DNA of 64,000 bases from Legionella sp. PC1000 (lineage in GTDB: Bacteria; Pseudomonadota; Gammaproteobacteria; Legionellales; Legionellaceae), in contig NZ_CP059400.1 of the NCBI RefSeq assembly GCF_014109805.1, positions 1,148,001 to 1,212,000 on the forward strand. Direction: 5' to 3'. This document shows, piece after piece, positions 17,923-27,478 of this stretch. The notes below the pieces were generated by a model, which ran no database searches, had not been told where the DNA came from, and worked only from the letters and a program-made list of their open reading frames with translations. The position numbers and the translations under genes were made by a program. Positions within the stretch are counted from its first letter, which is position 1. Each line of letters starts with the position of its first letter.

Positions 17923-19011
17923 CTAATATTTAACCCAATCTTGTTCAGGAGGGTTCTCCAATAACAGTTCATAAGTTTTGAAGACATCTCCATCCCGAGA
18001 TAAAAGAATTGCTATAGACCTGGTTTTTTCAAAATGAGCAAAGATAATCATCATCATGACTGTGATTGGTACTGACAGGAACATTCCTAATATTCCCCAT
18101 ATTGCTCCCCAGACGGCTAATGCAACTAAAATAACTAATGGGCTTAAGTTCAATGAATTACTTAAGTAACGCGGTTCGATTAAATTCCCTACGATAAATT
18201 GAATGGTGCCCAAACCCAGAATTATTTCAGTAAAAGGAATCCAACTGGTAAATTGTATTGCTGCTAAAGCGGTTGGGAAAGCAATGGCAATAATCGCACC
18301 GATATTAGGAATAAAATTGAGGAAAAAGATAAGAAGCGCCCAAAATTCGGCAAAATCTAATCCTACCCACTTCATGATTACCCAACTGGAAAGCGCAGTA
18401 ATGAGACTTAAAATGGATTTTAGGCCGAGATAAGTTTGGGTGTTATTCACGATATGGCTAATGATGTTGTTCATCAGGATACGGCCTTCCAAAGTAGGGA
18501 ATAGGGCATCAATTTTTTTTAGAAAAAAATGTTGTTCGACAAATAAAAAAACAACATACAATAAAATGAGTACCATAGAACCCATAAGTGTCGTAAATAC
18601 CCCATAAACGTTAACAAAAATCGTTTGGAGGTTCAGGCTTTTGATCATAGTATTCATACTTGCCAATACTTTTATATTAAATTTTTGATCAATATTGTTG
18701 AAAATTTTTAATAAATTTTCTTGATAGCGCCCGGATGCTGCAATGACATTATTGACATTATCCGTAATGATACTGGTAAAAATAAAAATACATGCGGTAA
18801 CTATTGAAAAAGCGAAAATCATACTCAGCCAATCGGGGAGACGGGGGCCTACAGAGGGTATGCGTTGAATGATGTTACTTATGGTATTAAGAAGATGCCA
18901 AATAAAAACTGCAATCACAAAAGGAATCAGCACATGACTCCCTACAATCAGGAAGTAGCCAACGATCCAAATAATAATCAATCCCGCTGTAAAGAGAAGC
19001 GTTTGGCTCAT
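17923..19011 (-). CDS. AI-2E family membrane permease
   Basis: A protein of 362 residues with about eight membrane helices and the family pattern: two N-terminal helices, a long periplasmic/amphipathic segment, then a helix bundle containing FFLNFIPNIGAIIA and EPRYLSNSLNLSPLVI. The family (TqsA/YdiK/PerM) includes exporters of small molecules and Na+/H+ antiporters, so the name does not fix the substrate. An upstream ATG 26 codons earlier is open, but TAGGAG eight bases before the ATG at 19011 and the hydrophobic start MSQTLLFTAG decide for this start. Confidence 0.88.
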   Translation of the reverse strand: MSQTLLFTAGLIIIWIVGYFLIVGSHVLIPFVIAVFIWHLLNTISNIIQRIPSVGPRLPDWLSMIFAFSIVTACIFIFTSIITDNVNNVIAASGRYQENLLKIFNNIDQKFNIKVLASMNTMIKSLNLQTIFVNVYGVFTTLMGSMVLILLYVVFLFVEQHFFLKKIDALFPTLEGRILMNNIISHIVNNTQTYLGLKSILSLITALSSWVIMKWVGLDFAEFWALLIFFLNFIPNIGAIIAIAFPTALAAIQFTSWIPFTEIILGLGTIQFIVGNLIEPRYLSNSLNLSPLVILVALAVWGAIWGILGMFLSVPITVMMMIIFAHFEKTRSIAILLSRDGDVFKTYELLLENPPEQDWVKY

Positions 19012-19200
19012 AGGGTTAACTCCTAAAGAATGACTAGGCTGAGCTGAATGACGTGGATTATTTTTGATACATTTCGGCGCATGAGACAATTCCTTTTGGA
19101 TTTAGTTATTTATTCACTGATAATAGCATTGATTAGGTAGGATAAGAATTTAAAAATAAAGATTAAAGAATTGATTTTTGGAATGCGAAGATTTACAGAG

Positions 19201-19230
19201 TCCCGGGCGCATCATAGCGAAACCCGGGAG
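19201..19230. repeat. Short family-B-like inverted repeat
   Basis: CCCGGG at 19202 and CCCGGG at 19223 flank GCGCATCATAGCGAAA; the element lies just after the stop of the 19251 gene and could also act as a terminator hairpin. Confidence 0.45.
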
Positions 19231-19250
19231 CTATTTGAAATTTATTCTTA

Positions 19251-19793
19251 TCAGAAGAGTCCTAGACCGCAAGTATCCTCAGAACCGTCACTTCGAAAAA
19301 CTTCTTTAGTGAGTTCACTTTTTCTGTTGTTATAATTTGTACTGAATTCCGCTTTCAATCCAAGAGCATTTTTCTCGGTGTTAAAATATGACTCAACTCC
19401 AAAATAATGTTCCAGAAAAGCATTGATGTATGCTCTGATCTTGTTCAAAGCGCCAGGAGCAGCCATTAATGTGGGCTCGTACCTATAGATGGCTGAGCGA
19501 CAATCATTAGCAAAATCTCGAACGCGGTGTTGGAATAGAAACAACGGTATCCCTTTTTTAAAATCGTTATCAAACTGTCTTTTGCTATCATTTAATTGGG
19601 CTTTTAATTGCTGTACCGCATTGAAGATGTCTGGATGAAGTGGTTCTTCACGATCCTTAGCTAATCTTTCTACGTGGGCTAATTCATCAATTAACTTTCG
19701 AACTGTAGTGTAAATTGGCGGGTTGTTTGTCGCAACCTCATCAAATGCAGTGTTTGCCTTGTCATAGTATTTTTTAAAAAAATTAAACCCCAT
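19251..19793 (-). CDS. Hypothetical helical protein
   Basis: A protein of 180 residues, soluble and mostly helical, with charged heptads at residues 35-80 and a polar C-terminal tail containing one Cys. AGAGGG precedes the ATG. No family recognised and no signal peptide. Legionella genomes carry many such small helical orphans. It is a single-gene unit between a permease and a hydrolase, all on the minus strand. Confidence 0.6.
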   Translation of the reverse strand: MGFNFFKKYYDKANTAFDEVATNNPPIYTTVRKLIDELAHVERLAKDREEPLHPDIFNAVQQLKAQLNDSKRQFDNDFKKGIPLFLFQHRVRDFANDCRSAIYRYEPTLMAAPGALNKIRAYINAFLEHYFGVESYFNTEKNALGLKAEFSTNYNNRKSELTKEVFRSDGSEDTCGLGLF

Positions 19794-19926
19794 TTTAGTT
19801 ACCCTCTTTAGAATCTTATTTCTTTTTTACTTTCCACAAAAGCAGAAAGATAGCTAATTTTAACCATATAGACTAGAAAATGATAGTCAAAGTCAAAATA
19901 AAATCATTTGCTGATTTACTAAGCAT

Positions 19927-20775
19927 CTAACTGTTCAAAAATTGAATACAAATATTTGCTATAAGTTCAGGATTATCCATATGTACATGATGACCGCCTT
20001 GGACCTCATGAAGAGTTAAATTTTTTATTGATTGCATTCTATCTTGAAAAATGTTTTCAGGATAAGGTACTCCTTGCTTGGCGCGAATAAGGCAAGCGGG
20101 GGCGGCCAGGGTATGAAACATCGCCCTTATTTCGTCTTCATAAGGAAGCGTAAAACCAACACAGCGTAATCGCTTATCAAAAGTCCAATGCCATCCTTCC
20201 TTACTGTTTACAGTACCTCGAGAAACTAAAGCTTCAGCAGCTTGATAACTAATGGACCCGACTTTCATACGATCATGGATTGCTGCGATGCGATTATCAA
20301 ATAGAGTGCGTTGGTTTTGATTATAGGATAAATAGGTCGCCACATCTTGGGGGAGGTTTATTGTGGCCTGTTCTATCAAATTGACTGTTGGTCCCAAAAT
20401 ATCAAGAAAAATTAATTTTCTGACACGTTCGGGTTGGGCAATTGCGATTGTTGTTGCCAATAAGGAACCCAAAGAATGTGCGATAATATCAAAGTGCTCC
20501 CAATCCAATGCTTTGATTAGATGCAACATCAATAACGCATCATTTTTCCAATGGGGCATAACGCCTGGAGGGTAATGGCTGGAAAATCCCGTACCTGGAT
20601 AGTCAACAGCTACAAGTTGCCTATGAGGTATTAAAGGAGCTAATAGATCAAAGCTTGCTGCGTTATCCAGCTTCCCATGCAAACACAAAATGGGATTAGG
20701 TTTTTCGGGATGCCAAATTTTTAAGGCAAGCGTAAAGCCTGGGATATGAATCGTTCTTTCTTGATAGTTTTGCAT
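19927..20775 (-). CDS. Alpha/beta hydrolase
   Basis: A protein of 282 residues, a complete alpha/beta hydrolase fold. The oxyanion loop is LCLHGKLDNAASF, followed by VAVDYPGTGFSSH; the nucleophile elbow AHSLGS puts the Ser at residue 101; the catalytic His is in EVQGGHHVHMDNPE near the end. A cap region lies at residues 135-205. It resembles the MEST/epoxide-hydrolase-like carboxylesterases (serine nucleophile, so not an epoxide hydrolase). No signal peptide. Substrate unknown. Confidence 0.87.
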   Translation of the reverse strand: MQNYQERTIHIPGFTLALKIWHPEKPNPILCLHGKLDNAASFDLLAPLIPHRQLVAVDYPGTGFSSHYPPGVMPHWKNDALLMLHLIKALDWEHFDIIAHSLGSLLATTIAIAQPERVRKLIFLDILGPTVNLIEQATINLPQDVATYLSYNQNQRTLFDNRIAAIHDRMKVGSISYQAAEALVSRGTVNSKEGWHWTFDKRLRCVGFTLPYEDEIRAMFHTLAAPACLIRAKQGVPYPENIFQDRMQSIKNLTLHEVQGGHHVHMDNPELIANICIQFLNS

Positions 20776-20847
20776 AAGCAGTCATAGGTATATCCTTGAG
20801 CTGAGCGGCGATTATACCTTTAATTTATCTTTTGTGTAGCCTAAGTA

Positions 20848-21417
20848 CTAGGGCTGCATTTTGAATCGAAGAATTTCATTGCAAATGTGCTGGATATTCA
20901 TTTCTTCGGTATTAATACACAACTCACACTGATCTTGAAAATCAAATCGTTTTAACCAATGAAGTGCTGATCCCTTTAATCGATCCCCTCGAGCTTCTTC
21001 TCTTTGGCTAATTACGGCTTCGGAAGCATAAAGATAAACAAATAAAACGCCATATTTTTCCAATGTTTCTTTATAACTGTTAAACTCATCCATGGTTGTA
21101 ATAAAAGAGTCAACAATAATATTGAACCCTTGCTCGGCAATGAGCTTCAGGACGTTTGGTATGGTTAAGTAGAGTTTTGAACATAAAGCTCCAGGTATAA
21201 TTTCATAGGTGCCATCGGGATATTGTTGCGCATAGCAAATATCATTAGGCACACCTACTTGAGGGTTATCAGGATGCAATCCGCCAAATTTATCACCCAG
21301 CATGCTTAAATACCCATCTGTACTAAAATTAAGCCAGCCATTATCAAGTCGGTTTTGCAATTCTTGGCAAAGAGTTGATTTCCCTGAAGATGAAGTTCCA
21401 CAAACTATAATAATCAT
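20848..21417 (-). CDS. P-loop kinase of the chloramphenicol phosphotransferase-like family
   Basis: A protein of 189 residues. The Walker A motif is CGTSSSGKST at residues 6-15. FSTDGYLSML follows as the substrate-side Asp, NIIVDSFITT is the second strand, and the SQREEARGDR lid carries arginines, all as in CPT-like proteins. CPT itself phosphorylates chloramphenicol; most relatives are of unknown substrate, so resistance should not be assumed. A weak AAGGT ribosome site precedes the ATG. Confidence 0.8.
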   Translation of the reverse strand: MIIIVCGTSSSGKSTLCQELQNRLDNGWLNFSTDGYLSMLGDKFGGLHPDNPQVGVPNDICYAQQYPDGTYEIIPGALCSKLYLTIPNVLKLIAEQGFNIIVDSFITTMDEFNSYKETLEKYGVLFVYLYASEAVISQREEARGDRLKGSALHWLKRFDFQDQCELCINTEEMNIQHICNEILRFKMQP

Positions 21418-21604
21418 TTTTACCTTGACGTAATGAGATGTATCGTCTCGCCTATATTAGGGCTATATAAGGATTTTGTGCAAATCTAACTTAGACTGCA
21501 ACTTATTTTTCTTGTTTCGAGCAGGAACGATAAGTTTTTTAATTAATGCTCAAATGATGCTAAAGTATGCCGTGATTTATTTAATCCACAAAGGAAACAG
21601 AGGA

Positions 21605-21907
21605 ATGTTGATGTTAGAAAAATATTTGCATAAAGGCATCGATTTTAAAAGAACAGAAGAAACATTAGATGTTGGAATAAAGTTGGCGAAGCAAGCAAAT
21701 GAAGGAAAAAGTGATTCTAGTTTAGTACAGCAAACAAAAGAAAAAGTTAAGGAAATCATTTCCGAGTACACTAAAATTTATACCTCATCCTCATTATGGG
21801 CCGTCAGGCAAACCCAATTAATGCAGGAGTTACGGGAAAAGATAGCAACAGAACAGCCCAAACCTGATGAGTCCGAAATATCTAATGGCATGAGTTTGAA
21901 GAGATAA
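21605..21907 (+). CDS. Small hypothetical helical protein
   Basis: A protein of 100 residues from the ATG at 21605, which has AAGGAAAC seven bases upstream; the frame is open further 5' but without a ribosome site. It is charged and helical with no signal peptide. No family recognised. The next small gene starts 37 bases after its stop, so the two are likely one transcript. Confidence 0.6.
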   Translation: MLMLEKYLHKGIDFKRTEETLDVGIKLAKQANEGKSDSSLVQQTKEKVKEIISEYTKIYTSSSLWAVRQTQLMQELREKIATEQPKPDESEISNGMSLKR

Positions 21908-21944
21908 AACAGTTGGTTATTTGAGTGAATAAAAGGAGAGAAGT

Positions 21945-22217
21945 ATGCCGCATCATAATTCGATTCGTCCTGAAGATGTATTGCCTGATGGAGTGGATAG
22001 CACATCCATCAATGGCAAAATAGTAAGAAAAGGTACAATTGCTGCTTTTTTAGCAAATGTTGCGATTTTCGAAACACAAGACAGTACGGAAAAGCAAAAG
22101 CAGGACGCTATGAAGGCAATGAAAGAATTAGCCCCAGGAGTAATTGCTATTGGTTTGCATCAACATGTTGTATTTAAAAATAGAGAAATCGAGCAAATTC
22201 TTATAGATGCTGAATAA
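21945..22217 (+). CDS. Small hypothetical protein
   Basis: A protein of 90 residues with an excellent ribosome site (AAAGGAGAG) before the ATG. The sequence has a polar start, a GTIAAFLANVAIF segment, a charged helix and a C-terminal segment around residues 65-85. No family recognised. It forms a pair with the 21605 gene. Confidence 0.65.
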   Translation: MPHHNSIRPEDVLPDGVDSTSINGKIVRKGTIAAFLANVAIFETQDSTEKQKQDAMKAMKELAPGVIAIGLHQHVVFKNREIEQILIDAE

Positions 22218-22254
22218 TAACTAAGGGCTATGTTGATCAATCATCTGTAGCCAA

Positions 22255-22283
22255 CCTCCCGCGATGTGTTCGCGGGATCCAGG
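22255..22283. repeat. Family-A intergenic palindrome
   Basis: CCTCCCGCGATGTGTTCGCGGGATCCAGG: CCCGCGA and TCGCGGG pair around TGTGT. It lies between the small gene pair and the helicase. Confidence 0.7.
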
Positions 22284-22380
22284 ACATGGAGAATAAGGTT
22301 GGAAAAGAGCGATGCGATGCGTTTATACCCGGGTAATATTCTATACTATGTATTGAATTCGCTCATTTATCATTAATTTT

Positions 22381-25300
22381 ATGAATCCACCAAATCATCA
22401 AAACCTAGCTTGGGCTCATCCGCTCGTACAGGATTGGTTTATCCAGAAAGTAGGTCAACCTACTGAACCACAGGTGCAAGGATGGCCTTTTATTTTAGCA
22501 GGTCATGATACGCTTATTTCCTCACCAACGGGTTCAGGGAAAACTCTGGCTGCATTTTTAGCGTGCTTGGATGGGTTGGTTCGCAAAGCGTTGTCCGGAA
22601 ATTTACACGATAGGACTGAGGTCTTGTATGTTTCACCGCTTAAAGCGCTCAGTAATGATGTGCAAAAAAATTTACTTATGCCGCTTGAGGAAATTACTGA
22701 ATTAGCCAGGGAGCGCGGTATGCATTTGCCAGAAATTCGAGTGGCAGTGAGGACAGGAGATACACCCACTGGCGAGCGCCAAAAAATGCTGAAACAACCG
22801 CCGCATATTTTAATAACCACACCGGAATCCTTTTATATTTTATTAACTGCTGAAAAAAGCCGCATCAATTTGGCTAACATTCATACGGTGATTGTTGATG
22901 AAATTCATGCTTTAGCAAGCAACAAACGAGGGACGCACTTAGCTTTATCTCTTGAGCGTTTGGAAGCTCTCACTTTAAAACCCTTTATTCGCATTGGATT
23001 ATCTGCGACCCAAAAACCTTTGGAAAAAGTGGCACATTTCTTAAGCGGTGCCAAAAAAAACAAAGTCAAATTAGTCAATATTGGGCATGCACGCCAACTT
23101 GATTTGCAGGTTGTGGTGCCAGACAGTGAGTTAGCTGCCGTTGCTTCCAATGAAATGTGGGATGAAATTTATGAAAAAATTGCTGCTTTTGCACGAGAAA
23201 ATCGCTCTACCTTGGTATTTGTGAATACACGAAAATTAGCGGAACGGGTTGCCCATCATTTGGAACAACGTTTAGGTGAACACAAGGTTTTAGCACATCA
23301 TGGAAGTTTATCGCGAAAATTGAGGCTTGAAGCAGAAACAAAATTAAAAAAAGGTGAGCTGCAGGTATTAGTTGCTACCGCCTCTTTAGAGTTAGGAATC
23401 GATATAGGGAGTATCGATCTGGTATGCCAAATCGGATCACCGCGTGCCATTGCTACGGCATTGCAACGCATCGGTAGAGCCGGACACTGGCATGCCGCAA
23501 TTTCCAAGGGGCGAATTTTTGCGACGACGCGTGATGAATTGTTAGAGTGCGCCGCATTGGTTTATGCAATACGTGAAGGGGATTTGGATCAGCTAATCAT
23601 TCCACAAGAGCCCTTGGATATTCTGGCTCAACAAATTGTGGCTGCATGCGCTACTCAGGATTGGGAAGAGAAAGCACTCTTTCACCATTTTAAAAATGCT
23701 TATCCATATCAACATTTAACGAGGAAAAAGTTTAATGAAATTCTTACGATGCTATCAGAGGGAATTGCCGGTTCGCGAGGACGTTACGGATCGTATATTC
23801 ATAGAGATCAGGTAAATCATGTCATAAAAGCTCGACGTGGCAGTCGCCTTGCAGCGATTACAAGTGGAGGAGCCATCCCAGACAATGGATTGTTTACGGT
23901 TATTGCACTGCCTGATAATGCGATGGTCGGTACTTTGGATGAGGATTTTGCAGTAGAAAGTAATCGTGGAGATATTTTTTTATTAGGGACAAACTCCTGG
24001 AAAATACTTCGTATTGAAAATGGGCGTGTACTTGTGGAAGACGCACATGGTGCTCCACCTAGCGTACCTTTTTGGTTAGGCGAAGCGCCTGCGCGAAGCA
24101 TTGAGTTATCATTACAGGTTTCGCAGTTGCGGGAAAAAATAGATGCATTGCTGCCAGAAAAAAGTCCACAAATTGTTGATATAAAACATTACCCCGAAGT
24201 TAAGGCAGCCATTCAATGGTTGATGAGTCATTGTGGCCTGGATCATTCTGCTGCAGAGCAGGTACTGGAGTATGTCCGTTTGGGGCGACAAGTCCTAGGG
24301 GCGGTTCCTACACAAAAAACAATCATTGCCGAACGTTTCTTTGATGAAAGCGGTGGAATGCAGTTAATAATCCATGCACCTTTTGGTGCTCGTATTAATA
24401 AGGCTTGGGGATTGGCATTACGCAAGAAATTTTGTCGATCATTTAATTTTGAATTACAAGCTGCAGCTACCGATAACGGGTTAAATATCGCTTTGGCAGA
24501 GCAACACAGTTTTCCTTTGTCTGATGTGTTTCATTTTTTGCATACAAACACATTAAAAGAAGTTGTGATCCAAGCGGTGTTGCAATCCCCTTTATTAGGT
24601 GTGCGATTTCGCGCAGTGGCCGCGCGTTCCTTGTCATTATTGCGTTTTCGCGGCGGCAAAAAAATTCCTCCAAACATTCAACGTATGCTTGCAGATGATT
24701 TATTGGCAGCTGTTTTTCCAGATGCAGCCGCGTGTCAGGATAATTTGGGCGGCCGGGATGTCATGTTGCCTGAGCACCCACTCATCGAAGAGACTATGAA
24801 AGATATTCTCACCGAAGCTTTAGATATCGATGGATTCGCTGAGGTGATTCATGCTATTGAATCCAGGCACATTACGTGTCTTGCAGTAGATACTCCAGTG
24901 CCTTCCGTATTTTCTCATGAAATTTTAAATGCCAACCCCTATGCATTTTTGGATGATGCTCCTTTAGAAGAGCGGCGATCACGAGCGGTCGAAATGCGTC
25001 GCGTACTCCCTGAGGCTCTACTGGAAGAGGTGGGTAAACTGGATCCCAAAGCCGTAACTGAAGTACAAGAACAAGCTTGGCCAGATATTCGTTCTGCAGA
25101 TGAGTTGCATGATGTCTTAAACACCGTGATTGTTTTTCCAGAAATAATTCATTTGTCCGAGTACCAAGCTACTTTACCAATATGGAAACACTATTTTATT
25201 GAATTACAGCACAAAGGAAGAGCGGCATTGGCCACGGTTGGGAGCAAGAATTATTATGTATCTGCTGAAAAAAAGAAGACTTTTCAGAGTATTTTTCCGC

Positions 25301-26643
25301 AAGCAATGTTGGTTAACGAGATGATTGATATTGATGAAGAGCCAAGTTCACAAGATGAGGCCATTCTGAAAACTTTACGTGGTTGGTTTTTGCATACAGG
25401 TCCAGTCACCCAAAAAATACTTGTTGAATGTTTGCAACTTTCTTCACTGGATGTGGAACATGCTTTATTAAAACTGGAAGCCAGTGGTTATTTATTGCGC
25501 GGAAATTTTAGGGCAGGGTATGCTGGTGAAATCGAATGGTGTGAACGTCGGTTGCTGGCACGTATCCATCGTTACACTACTGAATCTTTGCGGAAACAAA
25601 TCAAACCCGTGACCCGAGCACAATTTATGGCTTGGCTACTCAAGTGGCAACATGTAGCAAAAGGAAATCAGATGCGTGGCGAGAGCGGATTGTTGGAGGT
25701 AATCAAGCAACTGCAAGGTTTTGAACTTGCTGCAAATGCATGGGAGTCTGATATTTTTCCTGCGCGTGTCCACGATTATGATTTGTTGATGCTCGATAAA
25801 CTGTGTATGAGTGGTCTTGTAGGTTGGGGACGCATATCGCCTCATCCCTCTGTAGTCGTAATCGAAGAGGAGACGAAAAAATCAAGACGCCTATCCCCAA
25901 CGCGAAATGCACCGATTACGTTTTTTGTCCGCGAAGAATCCGATTGGATCCCACCGCATGCCCTAGTGGATAATATTGAGGAGGTGAATAGTTTAAGCCA
26001 TCCTGCACGGAATATTTATCAATTTTTACAAAAATATGGGGCTTCATTTTATGCAGACATCGTTCGCGGTACGGGAAATTTAAAAGTTGAAGTGGAAAAT
26101 GGTTTATGGGAATTGGTTGCAGCGGGCATGGTCACAGCAGATAGTTTTGATAATATACGTACTCTGATGAGTACAAAACGTAAATATCATAGTCGACATC
26201 GACGCAGACCTCTGTTTCCCCTCAGTACAGGTCGTTGGTCCTTATTGCATGTACATGCACAAGCTGACCATGAAAAACGCGTGGAAGCCGCGGGTTGGGT
26301 TCTGCTAAAACGGTATGGTGTAGTATTTCGTGATTTACTTGCACGGGAAAAAAATATTCCGCGTTGGCGAGATTTGTTGATTTTCTTGCGACGTCTTGAA
26401 TTACGTGGTGAAGTGCGTGGCGGTCGTTTTGTTGATGGATTTTTAGGTGAACAATTTGCATTACCTTATGCTGTGGACTCGTTACGAGCTATGCGAAATG
26501 AGGAGCTTGATCCGATATCACAAACCATTTCATCTGCGGATCCTTTAAACTTAATAGGAATTGTATTGCCAGGTGAGAGAGTTTCTGCTGCGATAAAATC
26601 GGAGATACAGCTAATTGGAGGACAAGTTGCTTCACACCTGTAG
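22381..26643 (+). CDS. lhr: Lhr-type superfamily II DNA/RNA helicase
   Basis: A protein of 1420 residues, close to the bacterial Lhr length. The N-terminal motor is complete: SSPTGSGKTLAAF (motif I), DEIHALASNKRG (motif II), GLSATQKPL (motif III), TLVFVNTRKLAERVA (motif IV), ATASLELGIDIGSIDLV (motif V) and ALQRIGRAGHW (motif VI). The winged-helix and beta-barrel Lhr-core follow to about residue 880, then the long Lhr-specific C-terminal region with YGVVFRDLLAREKNIPRW. Lhr translocates 3' to 5' on DNA, unwinds DNA:RNA hybrids and is linked to repair. It starts after a repeat-containing gap and appears to be a single gene. Confidence 0.93.
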   Translation: MNPPNHQNLAWAHPLVQDWFIQKVGQPTEPQVQGWPFILAGHDTLISSPTGSGKTLAAFLACLDGLVRKALSGNLHDRTEVLYVSPLKALSNDVQKNLLMPLEEITELARERGMHLPEIRVAVRTGDTPTGERQKMLKQPPHILITTPESFYILLTAEKSRINLANIHTVIVDEIHALASNKRGTHLALSLERLEALTLKPFIRIGLSATQKPLEKVAHFLSGAKKNKVKLVNIGHARQLDLQVVVPDSELAAVASNEMWDEIYEKIAAFARENRSTLVFVNTRKLAERVAHHLEQRLGEHKVLAHHGSLSRKLRLEAETKLKKGELQVLVATASLELGIDIGSIDLVCQIGSPRAIATALQRIGRAGHWHAAISKGRIFATTRDELLECAALVYAIREGDLDQLIIPQEPLDILAQQIVAACATQDWEEKALFHHFKNAYPYQHLTRKKFNEILTMLSEGIAGSRGRYGSYIHRDQVNHVIKARRGSRLAAITSGGAIPDNGLFTVIALPDNAMVGTLDEDFAVESNRGDIFLLGTNSWKILRIENGRVLVEDAHGAPPSVPFWLGEAPARSIELSLQVSQLREKIDALLPEKSPQIVDIKHYPEVKAAIQWLMSHCGLDHSAAEQVLEYVRLGRQVLGAVPTQKTIIAERFFDESGGMQLIIHAPFGARINKAWGLALRKKFCRSFNFELQAAATDNGLNIALAEQHSFPLSDVFHFLHTNTLKEVVIQAVLQSPLLGVRFRAVAARSLSLLRFRGGKKIPPNIQRMLADDLLAAVFPDAAACQDNLGGRDVMLPEHPLIEETMKDILTEALDIDGFAEVIHAIESRHITCLAVDTPVPSVFSHEILNANPYAFLDDAPLEERRSRAVEMRRVLPEALLEEVGKLDPKAVTEVQEQAWPDIRSADELHDVLNTVIVFPEIIHLSEYQATLPIWKHYFIELQHKGRAALATVGSKNYYVSAEKKKTFQSIFPQAMLVNEMIDIDEEPSSQDEAILKTLRGWFLHTGPVTQKILVECLQLSSLDVEHALLKLEASGYLLRGNFRAGYAGEIEWCERRLLARIHRYTTESLRKQIKPVTRAQFMAWLLKWQHVAKGNQMRGESGLLEVIKQLQGFELAANAWESDIFPARVHDYDLLMLDKLCMSGLVGWGRISPHPSVVVIEEETKKSRRLSPTRNAPITFFVREESDWIPPHALVDNIEEVNSLSHPARNIYQFLQKYGASFYADIVRGTGNLKVEVENGLWELVAAGMVTADSFDNIRTLMSTKRKYHSRHRRRPLFPLSTGRWSLLHVHAQADHEKRVEAAGWVLLKRYGVVFRDLLAREKNIPRWRDLLIFLRRLELRGEVRGGRFVDGFLGEQFALPYAVDSLRAMRNEELDPISQTISSADPLNLIGIVLPGERVSAAIKSEIQLIGGQVASHL

Positions 26644-26672
26644 TGAAGCTCAGTCGATTTGTAATAATCTTA

Positions 26673-26790
26673 CCTACGTCCCGCGGTGTGTGTCTGCGGT
26701 ATCAAGCTTTGGCGGCCATTCACGGAGATATTGTGTTGATTTTTCCTGAAGCTCGGATCTGGATTCCGTGCATAAAGCGCGGAACGTTGG
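26673..26790. repeat. Two family-A palindromes in opposite orientation
   Basis: The left element is at 26673-26706 (CCTACGTCCCGCGG ... CTGCGGTATCAAG) and the right, inverted element at 26759-26790 (CTGGATTCCGTGC ... GCGCGGAACGTTGG). Together they make a larger inverted arrangement downstream of the helicase and of pncA, which converge here. Confidence 0.65.
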
Positions 26791-26859
26791 CTTTTTGATT
26801 TTCGAACGCAGATATTCTTATTCGTTTTCTACTTCATTCCAACAATGTAGATACGCATT

Positions 26860-27471
26860 TCATGATTTTATTTCGTGGCTATGTAAGAATTTAACGCCCT
26901 TATGTAAAAGTTCAAGTTTAATTCTTTTAAAATCAAGTTTATTTAGGGGGCGAGTAGCATCTTCAATTAAATGACATGTGAAACCTTCCTGAAGCGCATC
27001 TTTTATCGTGAAGTAAACGCAAATATCGGCACATAAACCACAAAAATAAAGTTCTTGGATGCCTTTTGCGTGAAGATAACCACCTAAGCCAATGTCTCTT
27101 TTATGGTCATTATCAAAAAAACCGCTGTAACTGTCGATTTCAGGATCCATGGCTTTTCGAAAAATAGCAGCTACAGGTCGTGTATCAAGTGTAGGATAAA
27201 ATTCTGCACCAAAGGTTCCCTGTACACAATGATCAGGCCATAGTATTTGCACTATTCCGTGCAACATAATGGGTCCAAAAGTTTTTTTTCCAGGATGATT
27301 GGAAGCAAAACTTTTATGATTTTGCGGATGCCAATCCTGAGTGGCAACAATCAAATCGAACTGGGGAAGTAGCTGATTAATTACTGGGACAATAGAGTCC
27401 CCTTGTGGAACTGCTAGGGAACCACCTGGCATAAAATCATTTTGTACATCCAGAATAATTAAGGTTTTCAT
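26860..27471 (-). CDS. pncA: Nicotinamidase PncA
   Basis: A protein of 203 residues, full length. It hydrolyses nicotinamide to nicotinate in the NAD salvage pathway. Catalytic Asp is in IILDVQNDFMPGG; the metal site is in VATQDWHPQNHKSFAS; LWPDHCVQGTFGAEF is the family signature; and ELYFCGLCADICVYFTIKDA holds the catalytic Cys with the cis-peptide region. The gene begins 7 bases after the pncB stop, so both are on one transcript and the two enzymes act in sequence. Confidence 0.95.
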   Translation of the reverse strand: MKTLIILDVQNDFMPGGSLAVPQGDSIVPVINQLLPQFDLIVATQDWHPQNHKSFASNHPGKKTFGPIMLHGIVQILWPDHCVQGTFGAEFYPTLDTRPVAAIFRKAMDPEIDSYSGFFDNDHKRDIGLGGYLHAKGIQELYFCGLCADICVYFTIKDALQEGFTCHLIEDATRPLNKLDFKRIKLELLHKGVKFLHSHEIKS

Positions 27472-27478
27472 TCGTAAG

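Noticed and set aside
20848-21417. Chloramphenicol resistance gene
   Set aside because: The P-loop family matches, but substrate cannot be inferred; only the broad family is claimed.
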